Notes: generated by a model from the sequence alone, not told the origin. A stretch of 64,000 bases of DNA from Streptomyces sp. DG1A-41 (GCF_037055355.1 NZ_CP146350.1:868001-932000); one strand, 5' to 3'; shown: positions 24,315-32,531, counted from the stretch's first letter. A program made the numbers and translations.

Positions 24315-24968
24315 GTGCCCTTCCGCCGCGCGTCCCGCACGTCCGTCCTCACGACGGGGCTGATCGCCCTGGCCGCACTCACGGCCGGGGGCTGCGACTC
24401 CGGTCCTGACCGGAAGCCGGCCGCCGCGGACGGACCCGCCGTGATCGCGCCGGGCAAGCCCGGCGAGGCGAACCGCACCCTGTCCGCCGAGGAGGCCGCC
24501 GACCAGCGCTCGGAGAACGACTCCCCCAACTCGGCGGATGTCTCCTACGCCCGCATGATGATCGAACACCACGCCCAGGCCCTGGTGATGACCGAACTCG
24601 CCCCGGAGCGCGCCGAGTCGGCGAAGGTGAAACGGATCGCCGAACGGATCGCCGCCGCCCAGAAGCCGGAGATCGAAGCCATGAAGGCCTGGCTGAAGTC
24701 GCACGGCAAGCCACTGAGGGCGGAGCGGCACGAACACGCCGCGATGCCCGGGATGGCGACCGAGGCGCAGCTGAAGAAGCTCCGCGCGGCCAACGGAAAG
24801 GCGTTCGACCAGCTCTTCCTGACGCTGATGACGACCCATCACCAGGGCGCGATCACGATGGCCACGGACGTGAAGGGCCAGGGCAACAACATCCGGATCG
24901 AGGAGATGGCCGACGAGGTGGTCGCCCAGCAGACGAGCGAGATCACGCGGATGCGGGACATGCTCTAG
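24315..24968 (+). CDS. DUF305 domain lipoprotein
   Basis: A 217-aa protein starting at GTG 24315 with CAGGAGG upstream. Lipobox LTAGGC near residue 30 gives an acylated Cys. The mature protein has two DUF305 (ferritin-like four-helix) halves, each with the His-rich signature: DVSYARMMIEHHAQALVM and FLTLMTTHHQGAITMA, plus RHEHAAMPGM. DUF305 proteins are thought to bind metals such as copper at the cell surface; the His and Met content here supports this. It is convergent with the DUF6214 gene. Confidence 0.87.
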   Translation: MPFRRASRTSVLTTGLIALAALTAGGCDSGPDRKPAAADGPAVIAPGKPGEANRTLSAEEAADQRSENDSPNSADVSYARMMIEHHAQALVMTELAPERAESAKVKRIAERIAAAQKPEIEAMKAWLKSHGKPLRAERHEHAAMPGMATEAQLKKLRAANGKAFDQLFLTLMTTHHQGAITMATDVKGQGNNIRIEEMADEVVAQQTSEITRMRDML

Positions 24969-24990
24969 ACAGGGCCCTGGCGGGCTCCGG

Positions 24991-25509
24991 TCAGCGCCGG
25001 GCGCGGCGCGGCGTCAGGAGCCCGGCGTCCCTGGCCTGGCCGATCAGCCTGAGGCAGGTGCGGCGGCTGTGTCCGGTCGCGCCCATCACGGCGAGGACGG
25101 GATCGGCACCGTCCTGCTGGGCCGCGCGGTACTCCTGGGCCACCAGCCGCCGCCCCTCCGCACCGCGCGGCCAGGCCGCGCGGGCGCGCCGCCCCTGGCC
25201 TCCGCCGTCTTCCGGAGCCGTCCCGGCACCGGCGCAGCACGCCTCGGCCAGCGAGTCCTCGATCCAGTCGGCGAGCACCGCCAGGTCGTCCAGGGATAGC
25301 GCGGGCTGCGCGCGCACGTCCTCGACGCCGACGCATCCCCCGGCCACGACGGCCAGCGCCTCGACGTGGGCGCCGTCCGTGAAGAGCAGCCGGACGTCGA
25401 ACCACCGCGTGGCGTCCTCGTTCTCCCGCACCTCCCACGCGGGCCGCACGGACACCGCACTGTCCGCCGCAGAGCGATCAGAAAGATTAAGAAAGGATGC
25501 TTCCAGCAC
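24991..25509 (-). CDS. DUF6214-like hypothetical protein
   Basis: A 172-aa cytosolic protein. The first part (WEVRENEDATRWFDVRLLFTDGAHVEALAVVAGGCVGVEDVRAQPALSLDDLAVLADWIEDSLAEAC) resembles DUF6214, a Streptomyces family of unknown function. The C-terminal part ADPVLAVMGATGHSRRTCLRLIGQARDAGLLTPRRAR looks like a helix-turn-helix, as in proteins that bind DNA. A weak possibility is that it acts as a regulator. It is divergent from the FNR-like gene across about 155 bp. The family name is from memory. Confidence 0.6.
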   Translation of the reverse strand: MLEASFLNLSDRSAADSAVSVRPAWEVRENEDATRWFDVRLLFTDGAHVEALAVVAGGCVGVEDVRAQPALSLDDLAVLADWIEDSLAEACCAGAGTAPEDGGGQGRRARAAWPRGAEGRRLVAQEYRAAQQDGADPVLAVMGATGHSRRTCLRLIGQARDAGLLTPRRARR

Positions 25510-25664
25510 ACACAGAACGTAACCTAATGATCACATTCCCTACAGATCGGACACGCACCCCAAGCGGAGCACAGCACCCTGTCAGCGGAGCCCGGCCGGT
25601 GCGATGCTGGAGGCGTCAGCGCTCTCCTGAGAGCCCTCGGGATCCCCGGGTAAGGAGTTCCGCC

Positions 25665-27008
25665 GTGCTGCGAGTCGCCGTCGTAGGGTCCGGGCCGAGC
25701 GGGTGCTACACCGCCCAGAGCCTCGTCCAGCTGGACCCCGAGGTGCGCGTCGACGTCCTGGACCGGCTGCCGTGCCCGTACGGTCTCGTCCGCTACGGCG
25801 TGGCTCCCGACCACGAGAAGATCAAGTCGCTCCAGAACAACCTGCGCACGATCCTGGAGCACGACCGGGTCCGGTTCCTCGGAGGCGTCCAGGCCGGCCC
25901 AGGCGGGGTGCCGGTCACCCGGTTGCGGGAGCTCTACCACGCGGTGGTGTACTGCGTGGGCGCCGCCACCGACCGGCATCTGGGCATCCCCGGGGAGGAC
26001 CTGCCGGGCAGCTGGTCGGCGACACAGTTCGTGTCCTGGTACAGCGCCCACCCGGACGCCGTGGACGCCGGGTTCCTGCGGGACGCACGGTCGGCCGTGG
26101 TGATCGGCGTGGGGAACGTCGCCGTGGACGTCACCCGGATGCTGGCGCGCGGCCTGGCCGAGCTCAGCCCGACCGACATGCCGCAGGCGGCCCTGACCAC
26201 ACTGGCGGCGAGCCGGGTGACCGAGATCCACATGGTGGGGCGGCGCGGCCCGTCCCAGGCCCGCTTCACCACCAAGGAACTGCGCGAACTGGGCACCCTG
26301 CCGGAGACCGACGTCACCGTGGACCCGGCGGAGCTGGCCCTGGACCCCGGGTACACCGATCCGTCCGCGCTGCCCGCCCCGCAGCGCCGCAACGTGGAGG
26401 TACTGCGCGGCTGGTCCGAGACACCGCCGAGCGGCGCCCCGCGCCGGATCCGGCTGCGCTTCTTCCTCCGCCCGGCCGCACTGCTCGCCGAGCAGGGCCA
26501 CGTGGGCGCGGTGCGGTTCGAACGGACGGCACCGGACGGGCACGGCGGCGTGACGGGCACGGGCCGGTTCGAGGACGTCGAGGCCCAGTTGGTGCTGCGC
26601 TCGGTGGGCTATCGCGGAGTGCTGCTGGAAGGGCTGCCGTTCGACCCGGACAGCGGCACGGTGCCGAACCTGGCCGGGCGTGTCCTGCGCGAGGGCGTCG
26701 TCACGCCGGGCGAGTACGTGGCCGGCTGGATCAAGCGGGGCCCGACGGGCGTCATCGGCACGAACCGCCCGTGCGCGAAGGAGACGGCGACGTCCCTGCT
26801 GGAGGACGCCCCGGTCCTCGCCCGGAAGAACGTCGCGCAGGACCCGCTCACGGCACTGCGCGCAGAGGGAGCCGACCCGGTCGAGTGGGCGGGCTGGCAG
26901 TCGATCGAACAGGCGGAGGCAATGCTGGGAGCGTCACTCGGCAGGAACGTGGTGAAGCTCCCCGACTGGCAGTCGCTGATGACCGCCGCGCACGGCGACG
27001 CGGTCTAG
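25665..27008 (+). CDS. FAD-dependent ferredoxin/adrenodoxin-NADP+ reductase-like protein
   Basis: A 447-aa flavoprotein starting at GTG 25665 with AAGGAG 7 nt upstream. The FAD-binding Rossmann motif VAVVGSGPSGCYTAQSLV is followed by RLPCPYGLVRYGVAPDHEKIKSLQNNL, the NADP motif VVIGVGNVAVDVTRML, HMVGRRGPSQARFTTKELREL and the C-terminal VAGWIKRGPTGVIGTNRPCAKETA. This is the FprA / adrenodoxin reductase type, moving electrons between NADPH and ferredoxins, for example for P450s. No ferredoxin or P450 gene is nearby. The stop overlaps the convergent arsR-type gene by 4 bp. Confidence 0.9.
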   Translation: MLRVAVVGSGPSGCYTAQSLVQLDPEVRVDVLDRLPCPYGLVRYGVAPDHEKIKSLQNNLRTILEHDRVRFLGGVQAGPGGVPVTRLRELYHAVVYCVGAATDRHLGIPGEDLPGSWSATQFVSWYSAHPDAVDAGFLRDARSAVVIGVGNVAVDVTRMLARGLAELSPTDMPQAALTTLAASRVTEIHMVGRRGPSQARFTTKELRELGTLPETDVTVDPAELALDPGYTDPSALPAPQRRNVEVLRGWSETPPSGAPRRIRLRFFLRPAALLAEQGHVGAVRFERTAPDGHGGVTGTGRFEDVEAQLVLRSVGYRGVLLEGLPFDPDSGTVPNLAGRVLREGVVTPGEYVAGWIKRGPTGVIGTNRPCAKETATSLLEDAPVLARKNVAQDPLTALRAEGADPVEWAGWQSIEQAEAMLGASLGRNVVKLPDWQSLMTAAHGDAV

Positions 27009-27352
27009 CCACCACGGACAGCCTGCCGACCCGCGGCATCGAGAAGCGCATCCAGCAACCCCGGGAACAGCTCGTCCAGATCATCCCGCCGCAGCCCGTT
27101 CATCTTGGCCGTCCCCCGGTACACCTGCCGAATCACCCCGCTCTCCCGCAACACCCGGAAGTGGTGCGTGGTCGTGGACTTCGTGACGGGCAGGTCGAAG
27201 TGCGAACAGGACAACTCCCCGCTGGCCGCGGCGAGCTCCCGCACGATCCGCAGCCGCATCGGGTCGGAGAGCGCGTGCAGCACACCCTCCAGCCGGATCT
27301 CGTCACGCACGGGATGCGGCAGGTCGCGGCTGCTGACGGCGGGAGAGGTCAC
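27005..27352 (-). CDS. ArsR-type helix-turn-helix regulator
   Basis: A 115-aa winged-helix regulator starting at GTG 27352 with GGAAGTGGAG upstream. LEGVLHALSDPMRLRIVRELAAASGELSCSHFDLPVTKSTTTHHFRVLRESGVIRQVYRGTAKMNGLRRDDLDELFPGLLDALLDAA shows the ArsR fold with recognition helix KSTTTHHFRVLRESG. The CSHF motif has only one Cys, so a metal site is not evident. It is divergent from the OYE gene, with two matching 16-bp palindromes between them; it is the likely repressor of both. Confidence 0.88.
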   Translation of the reverse strand: MTSPAVSSRDLPHPVRDEIRLEGVLHALSDPMRLRIVRELAAASGELSCSHFDLPVTKSTTTHHFRVLRESGVIRQVYRGTAKMNGLRRDDLDELFPGLLDALLDAAGRQAVRGG

Positions 27353-27383
27353 GGCGGCTCCACTTCCTTCGGGGATCCCATAA

Positions 27384-27399
27384 TACGAGACCTCTCGTA
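27384..27399. promoter_or_regulatory. ArsR operator 1 (arsR side)
   Basis: TACGAGACCTCTCGTA: perfect 7-bp arms, 2-nt centre. It lies next to a TATTAT hexamer that reads as the -10 of the minus-strand arsR gene. Confidence 0.7.
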
Positions 27400-27417
27400 G
27401 TTTGACATCCGCCGTAC

Positions 27418-27433
27418 TACGATGCCTATCGTA
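27418..27433. promoter_or_regulatory. ArsR operator 2 (OYE side)
   Basis: TACGATGCCTATCGTA: arms TACGAT/ATCGTA, same 16-bp size and TACGA/TCGTA ends as operator 1, centre-to-centre 34 bp. A TTGACA -35 (27402-27407) lies between the sites and the expected -10 of the OYE promoter falls inside operator 2. Confidence 0.7.
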
Positions 27434-27470
27434 CGAGTCGACATCGGCCCCGTGACGAATGGAGTCCGCC

Positions 27471-28550
27471 GTGACCGCGCTCTTCGAGCCCTGCACCCTG
27501 CGCGATGTGACGATCCCGAACCGCGTGTGGATGCCCCCGATGTGCCAGTACTCGGCCGCACCGGAGGGCCCGGAGACCGGCGCCCCCAACGACTGGCACT
27601 TCGCGCACTACGCCGCCCGCGCCACCGGCGGCACGGGCCTGATCATCGTCGAGGCCACCGCGGTGTCCCCGGAGGGGCGCATATCGCCGTACGACCTCGG
27701 CATCTGGAACGACACACAAGTCGAGGCGTTCCGCCGCGTCACCCGCTTCCTCGCCGCGCAGGGCACGGTGCCGGCGATCCAGCTGGCCCACGCCGGCCGC
27801 AAGGCGTCCACCGACCGCCCCTGGAAGGGCGGCGCCCCGGTCGGTCCGGAGGCGTACGGATGGGATTTGGTGGCGCCGAGCCCGATCGCCTTCGACGAAC
27901 GGCACCCGGTTCCGGCCGAGCTGACGGTCGAGCAGATCAAGGACATCGTCGGACAGTTCGCAGCCGCCGCCCGCCGCGCGCTCGCCGCCGGTTTCGAGAT
28001 CGCCGAGATCCACGGCGCCCACGGCTACCTGATCAACGAGTTCCTCTCCCCGCACTCCAACCACCGCTTCGACGCCTACGGCGGCTCGTACGAGAACCGC
28101 ACCCGCTTCGCGCTCGAAGTCGTCGACGCCGTACGGGAGGTGTGGCCGCGGGACAAGCCGCTGTTCTTCCGCGTCTCGGCGACCGAATGGCTCGACGAGG
28201 GCGGCTGGAACGCGGACGACACCGTCCGCTTCGCCGCCGACCTGCGGGCCCACGGCGTCGACCTGCTGGACGTCTCCACCGGCGGCAACGCCTCCGGCGT
28301 CCGCATCCCCACCGGCCCCGGCTACCAGGTGCCCTTCGCCGCCCGGGTGAAGCAGGAGACGACGCTGCCCGTCGCCGCGGTGGGGCTGATCACCGAGGTC
28401 GAGCAAGCCGAGAAGATCCTCGCCAACGGCGAGGCCGACGCGGTCCTGCTGGGCCGCGAGCTGCTGCGCAACCCTTCGTGGGCCCGGCTCGCGGCGCGGG
28501 AACTCGGCGGCGAGGGGCGGGTGCCGGACCAGTACCACCGGTCGGTCTCA
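27471..28550 (+). CDS. Old Yellow Enzyme family NADH:flavin oxidoreductase, stop codon apparently lost
   Basis: About 359 aa of a normal OYE of the YqjM type. It starts at GTG 27471 (GGAG 7 nt upstream; an ATG at 27459 also exists). Motifs: RVWMPPMCQYSA (the active-site Cys of the thermophilic-like class), IQLAHAGRKAS, IHGAHGYLINEFLSPHSNHRFDAYGGS and AVGLITEVEQAEKILANGEADAVLLGRELLRNPSW. It reduces activated C=C bonds with NAD(P)H. The conserved part ends PDQYHRSV at 28547, where the next codon is TCA and not a stop. The open frame then runs to 30062 through the antisense of the esterase gene, a 500-aa tail with no recognisable protein. TGA to TCA at 28548-28550 would explain it. Confidence 0.82.
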
Positions 28551-28586
28551 GCCGGCAACCGCACCCCGAGCCACACCGCCCACACG

Positions 28587-29936
28587 TCAACCGGTCGCGC
28601 ACGCCGTCCCGTTGAGCGTGAACGCGGCCGGGGCGGCGCTGTTGCCGCCATGGCCGGCCTGATAGCCGATGCTCACGCTCGCGCCCGGCGCGATGGTGCC
28701 GTTGTAGGACACGTTGGCCGCGGTCACCGACCCGGACGAGGACGTGTACGTGGCGCCCCAGCCGCCCGTGACCGTCTGCCCGGCGGGGAGCGTGAAGCCC
28801 AGTTTCCAGCCGTTGACCGTCGTCGCGCCGGTGTTGGTGATGGTCACGGAGGCAGTCAGGCCGGTGTTCCAGGCGTTCACCGCTGCCGTCACCTTGCAGG
28901 CGCCGGGCTGGGGCTGGGGAGCCGGGCCCGACTTGTCGAGACCGAAGAAGGTGAGCACGCGGGATGCCATGCCGTGGGCGTACAGGTTGTGGCCGATGCC
29001 CTGGAGGCTGATGGCCTCCACGGGGGCCTGGTCACCTGTGCCGCCGTAGCGGGTGCGGTTCCAGCCGGGCTGGGGCGTGTCGGTGGCGGCGGGCGTCTGG
29101 CTCACGCCCTGCACGTTCGTCCACTGTTTGATCTGCTCCCCGAAGTTGGGGTAGCGCAGGACGTCGTCCTCGGTGCCGTGCCAGATCTGCATGCGCGGGC
29201 GAGGGCCGCTGTAGCCGGGGTACGCGCCCCGGACCAGGTCGCCCCACTCCTTCGGAGTGTGGGTGACCGTGCCGCTCGAGCAGTTGCTGTTCCACTCGGA
29301 GCCGTCGGTGGTGGCGAAGCAGGCGAACGGCACGCCGGAGAAGGCCGCGCCCGCCGCGAACACGTCGGGATAGTCGCCGAGCAGGACGTTCGTCATCATC
29401 GCGCCGGAGGAGATGCCCGTGGCGAACACGCGGCCGGTGTCGGCGTCGTAGGTGCGGGTCACCCAGTCGATCATCGACTTGATGCCGACCGGGTCGCTGC
29501 CGCCGCCGCGGCGCAGTGCCTGGGGCGAGGAGACGTCGAAGCACTTGCTGCTGCGCGTGACGGACGGGTAGAGCACGATGAACCCGTACCGGTCGGCCAG
29601 GGTGTCGTACTCGGTGCCGTTGTACATGTCCGGGCCCGAGCCGGTGCACCAGTGCACGGCGACCACCACCGCCGGGTTCGGTGTGACGCTCTCCGGCACG
29701 TACAGGTACATCCGCAGGTTGCTGGGGTTCGTGCCGAAGTCGGTGACCTCGGTGAGGGTCGCGGTGGGTACGGCCTTCTCACGGGCGGAATCACGGGCGG
29801 GTTCACGAGCGGCGGCCGCGGGTGCGGCGAGCACCGTGACCGCGAGCAACGGCAGCAGCGCGAGGAGGGTGGCGAGGAGTGCGGCGGGCATCGACCGCAG
29901 CGGTCTTCTCGTCGTGGGGTGGGGGGTGGCAGGCAC
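28587..29936 (-). CDS. Secreted CE1/PHB-depolymerase-type esterase with C-terminal CBM2
   Basis: A 449-aa protein starting at GTG 29936, with a signal peptide (SMPAALLATLLALLPLLAVTVLAAPAAAA). The catalytic domain (about residues 50-330) is an alpha/beta hydrolase of the PHB depolymerase / feruloyl-acetylxylan esterase group: VVVAVHWCTGSGPDMYN, nucleophile in TGISSGAMMTNVL, LQIWHG-type Asp region (MQIWHGTEDDVLRYPN) and the His in LQGIGHNLYAHG. A linker with PQPQP leads to a CBM2 cellulose/xylan-binding domain (CKVTAAVNAWNTGLTASVTITNTG...SYNGTIAPGASVSIGYQAGHGG...LNGTAC). It probably removes acetyl or feruloyl groups from xylan outside the cell. Convergent with OYE; just downstream of a GH62 remnant. 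Confidence 0.88.
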   Translation of the reverse strand: MPATPHPTTRRPLRSMPAALLATLLALLPLLAVTVLAAPAAAAREPARDSAREKAVPTATLTEVTDFGTNPSNLRMYLYVPESVTPNPAVVVAVHWCTGSGPDMYNGTEYDTLADRYGFIVLYPSVTRSSKCFDVSSPQALRRGGGSDPVGIKSMIDWVTRTYDADTGRVFATGISSGAMMTNVLLGDYPDVFAAGAAFSGVPFACFATTDGSEWNSNCSSGTVTHTPKEWGDLVRGAYPGYSGPRPRMQIWHGTEDDVLRYPNFGEQIKQWTNVQGVSQTPAATDTPQPGWNRTRYGGTGDQAPVEAISLQGIGHNLYAHGMASRVLTFFGLDKSGPAPQPQPGACKVTAAVNAWNTGLTASVTITNTGATTVNGWKLGFTLPAGQTVTGGWGATYTSSSGSVTAANVSYNGTIAPGASVSIGYQAGHGGNSAAPAAFTLNGTACATG

Positions 29937-29962
29937 GTGCGGGTCCCTTCGGTTGGGAGGCG

Positions 29963-30272
29963 GCACGGGTCGACCGTAAGGGCCTGGTCGACGTTGGCCT
30001 CGATGTCGGCCAGCGGTTTCCACGTGCCGCCCAGGCTGTCGGCGATCCGGGCACGGAAGTAGCGCCGCCAGTCGGATCCGGTCGCGAGCGCCTCGACGAG
30101 CAGGAGGCAGCCGTCGCCGTCGCCGAGCCGGTAGACGTGGCCCGCCTCGAAGAGGTCGGAGCGGTTGGGTTCGGACAGCAGGCGCCGGTCCGGGCGACAG
30201 GGACAGGACACCGACGGTCGGCAGCATGAACACGAGCCCGTTGACGAACGTACGCATGCGCGGATTCCTCAT
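29963..30272 (-). pseudogene. Remnant of a GH62 alpha-L-arabinofuranosidase
   Basis: A signal-peptide-like start (ATG 30272, MRNPRMRTFVNGLVFMLPTVGVLSLS) runs straight into a fragment in another frame. This fragment reads RSDLFEAGHVYRLGDGDGCLLLVEALATGSDWRRYFRARIADSLGGTWKPLADIEANVDQALTVDPCR. It matches the pattern of the last third of GH62 enzymes (FEA..VY, LL.VEA, G.RYFR...A.SL.G.W.PLA..E.N, DQ..TVDPC). The family's N-terminal two-thirds, the stretch between E.N and DQ, and the C-terminal end are missing, so at least three deletions are implied. The fragment ends where the esterase gene leader begins. The assignment is by pattern only. Confidence 0.65.
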
Positions 30273-30333
30273 CGACCCGCCCTCTCGTGAAGGGAAGCGT
30301 CCGATCGGCATGGTGGCATGGACATGGCTCGCA

Positions 30334-30347
30334 TGGAAGCGCTCCCA
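30334..30347. promoter_or_regulatory. CebR-like box
   Basis: TGGAAGCGCTCCCA differs at one base from the 14-bp palindrome TGGGAGCGCTCCCA bound by CebR, the LacI-family cellobiose-responsive repressor of cellulose use in Streptomyces. It is 62 bp upstream of the GH62 remnant start and would control that promoter and possibly the esterase behind it. Confidence 0.65.
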
Positions 30348-30416
30348 CGCCGCTTCCCGCGATGCCGGCGCCCACAACAGGTCCGGCCGAATGCGTTCTG
30401 CGCGAGGCGTTGACTA

Positions 30417-30428
30417 GAAAGCGCTTGC
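30417..30428. promoter_or_regulatory. LacI-type palindrome
   Basis: GAAAGCGCTTGC, centred on a CpG as in LacI/CcpA-type operators, with one mismatched pair. It lies in the 366-bp region (30273-30638) between the divergent GH62 remnant and the pectate lyase operon, next to TTGACT (30410-30415). Apart from this site, the CebR-like box and the palindrome at 30584, nothing else is recognised in this intergenic region. Confidence 0.35.
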
Positions 30429-30583
30429 CCCCTACGTTCCGTTCAACAGTGTGACCCGGAAGCGCCTCCGCCAGGGCGCCCGCCGGAGCCTGCCGGGCCC
30501 GGGGAAGTGCACCCCCGAGGCATGGCAAGACCTCCGGACCGGCCGCACACAGCGCGCGCGGTGAACAACATGGCGAACGGTAT

Positions 30584-30595
30584 TCATGTACATGA
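30584..30595. promoter_or_regulatory. Palindrome upstream of the pectate lyase operon
   Basis: TCATGTACATGA, perfect 12-bp palindrome 43 bp before the chosen start of the PL1 gene. It is a candidate binding site for a regulator of the PL1-PL3 operon. Confidence 0.4.
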
Positions 30596-30638
30596 CCGAC
30601 CTGGCACCATGAAGGCACCACGAAGGGACGCACCCCCC

Positions 30639-31619
30639 ATGCGTACTCATCCCCCACGTACACGTGTCCGCAGATCCACCCTGGCGCTCGCCGCAGCCTC
30701 CGCCCTGACGACCGTGACGGTCCTGGCCGTTCCCCAGCCGGCCGGGGCCGCCGAGACCTCCCCGGTCGGGTTCGGCGCGGGGACGACCGGCGGCGGCAGC
30801 GCCTCGGCGGTCACCGTCTCCACACTGAGCGCCTTCAAGTCGGCCGTGACCGGCAATTCGGCCAAGGTCGTCCGGGTCAACGGCCTGATCCCGCTGAGCG
30901 GTCAGGTCGACATCGGGTCCAACACGACGGTCCTGGGCGTGGGTTCGGCGTCCGGGTTCACCGGCGGCGGACTCCGGCTGAAGAGGGTCTCGAACGTCGT
31001 CATCCGCAACCTGAACATCAGCAAGCCGGTGGCGCCCGCCGACGGCATCACCGTCGAGGCGTCCAGCAAGGTATGGATCGACCACAACTCCTTCTCGGCC
31101 GACCGCGATCACGACAAGGACCACTACGACGGTCTGCTGGACGTCAACCACGGTGCGGACAACGTCACGGTGTCCTGGAACACCTTCAAGAACCACTTCA
31201 AGGGCTCGCTCGTCGGCCACAGCGACAACAACGCGAGCGAGGACACCGGCCGGCTGAAGGTGACGTACCACCACAACCACTTCGCCAACGTGTACTCGCG
31301 CATCCCCAGCCTGCGCTTCGGCACCGGGCACTTCTACAACAACTACGTCGAGGGCGCCGACACCGCCTGCCACTCGCGCATGGGCGCCCAGATGCTGGTC
31401 GAGAACAACGTCTTCCGCTCGACGAAGATCGCGGTCACCACGAACCGCAGCAGCGACGTCGACGGATACGCCAACCTGCGCGGCAACGATCTCGGTGGAG
31501 CCGCTACCGAGATCTCGCGGGTCGGCACCTTCACCAGCCCGCCGTACGGCTACACGGCGGAGCCGGCCTCGTCCGTCGTCGCCTCGGTGACGTCGGGCGC
31601 GGGCGCCGGAAAGCTCTGA
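30639..31619 (+). CDS. Secreted pectate lyase, polysaccharide lyase family 1
   Basis: A 326-aa protein starting at ATG 30639 (an upstream in-frame ATG at 30609 is possible). The signal peptide is RRSTLALAAASALTTVTVLAVPQPAGAA. The parallel beta-helix PL1 core includes NVVIRNLNIS, VWIDHNSFSADRDHDKDHYDGLLDVNHGADNVTVSWNTFKNHFKGSLVGHSD (Ca-binding Asp residues and the vWiDH motif), and SRIPSLRFGTGHFYNNYVEG (RxPxxR with catalytic Arg). It cleaves polygalacturonate by beta-elimination outside the cell. It is followed 52 bp later by a PL3 gene, so the pair is probably one transcript. Confidence 0.92.
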   Translation: MRTHPPRTRVRRSTLALAAASALTTVTVLAVPQPAGAAETSPVGFGAGTTGGGSASAVTVSTLSAFKSAVTGNSAKVVRVNGLIPLSGQVDIGSNTTVLGVGSASGFTGGGLRLKRVSNVVIRNLNISKPVAPADGITVEASSKVWIDHNSFSADRDHDKDHYDGLLDVNHGADNVTVSWNTFKNHFKGSLVGHSDNNASEDTGRLKVTYHHNHFANVYSRIPSLRFGTGHFYNNYVEGADTACHSRMGAQMLVENNVFRSTKIAVTTNRSSDVDGYANLRGNDLGGAATEISRVGTFTSPPYGYTAEPASSVVASVTSGAGAGKL

Positions 31620-31671
31620 CACCCCGTCCGCTCGGACACCCCTCAACCGCCCAGACAGAAGGAATCGGGAC

Positions 31672-32460
31672 ATGACTTCTGCGACACGTCCGCGCCCCCG
31701 CAGGCGCGCACTGACCGGCGCGCTGGCCACCCTCGGCCTGTCGGTTGGCATGATCATGACAACCAATGCGCCGACGGCGAGCGCGGCCACCTGGCCGACC
31801 CCCAACGGCAGCCAGGGGACCTCCTCCACCATCTCCGTGTCCGGCACCAAGGACTACGGGATGAAGCGGTTCTACGGCACCGGAAGCCTGGCCGGTGACG
31901 GCCAGGAGGAGGGCCAGGACCCGATCTTCAAGCTCGCGGACGGCGCGGTGCTGAAGAACGTCATCCTCGGCGCCCCCGCCGCCGACGGCATCCACTGCCA
32001 GGGCAGTTGCACGCTGCAGAACGTCTGGTGGGAGGACGTCGGCGAGGACGCGGCCACCTTCCGGGGCGGCACGGGCGCCACCTACCACGTGATCGGCGGC
32101 GGTGCGAAGAAGGCGGCGGACAAGGTCTTCCAGCACAACGGCGGCGGCACGCTGAACATCTCGAACTTCGCGGTGCAGGAGTTCAAGACGCTCTACCGCT
32201 CCTGCGGCGACTGCTCCACGCAGTACACCCGCAAGGTCAACCTCAACACCATCGACGTGACCGGCACGGGCACCACCGCCCGGCTCGTCGGCATCAACGT
32301 CAACCGCAACGACGTGGCGACGCTGCGCGGCATCACGATCCGCAACGACGCCGGCCGGAAGGTCATCCCCTGCCAGAAGTACAACAACAACACCGCCGTG
32401 GGGACGGGACCCGACAGCAAGAACTGCCTCTACTCCACCTCGGACATCACCTACAGGTAG
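31672..32460 (+). CDS. Secreted pectate lyase, polysaccharide lyase family 3
   Basis: A 262-aa protein with an Arg-rich signal peptide (RPRRRALTGALATLGLSVGMIMTTNAPTASA). The mature domain matches PL3: DGQEEGQDPIFKLADGAVLKNVILGAPAADGIHCQGSCTLQNVWWEDVGEDAATFRG, KVFQHNGGGTLNISNFAVQEFKTLYRSCGDC and LVGINVNRNDVATLRGITI, with the paired cysteines typical of the family. It is a calcium-dependent endo-pectate lyase acting on low-esterified pectin. AGAAGGAA precedes the ATG. It is followed by a strong terminator. Confidence 0.92.
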   Translation: MTSATRPRPRRRALTGALATLGLSVGMIMTTNAPTASAATWPTPNGSQGTSSTISVSGTKDYGMKRFYGTGSLAGDGQEEGQDPIFKLADGAVLKNVILGAPAADGIHCQGSCTLQNVWWEDVGEDAATFRGGTGATYHVIGGGAKKAADKVFQHNGGGTLNISNFAVQEFKTLYRSCGDCSTQYTRKVNLNTIDVTGTGTTARLVGINVNRNDVATLRGITIRNDAGRKVIPCQKYNNNTAVGTGPDSKNCLYSTSDITYR

Positions 32461-32487
32461 TCCCTCAGGTACTCCCCCCACGGTGAA

Positions 32488-32531
32488 GACGGCCGTGCGA
32501 AGCGTCCCGGCGGGCGCTTCGCACGGCCGTC
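32488..32531. terminator. Terminator after the pectate lyase operon
   Basis: A 17-bp perfect inverted repeat (left arm 32488-32504 beginning GACGGCCGTGCG, loop of 10 nt, right arm 32515-32531). It is placed 27 bp after the PL3 stop and 4 bp before the minus-strand PaaX-like fragment, so it can work in both directions. Confidence 0.85.

Noticed and set aside
28551..30062. 500-residue extension of the OYE reading frame
   Set aside because: It is fully antisense to the CBM2 esterase and has no recognisable domain. It is treated as read-through after a lost stop, not as a fusion protein.
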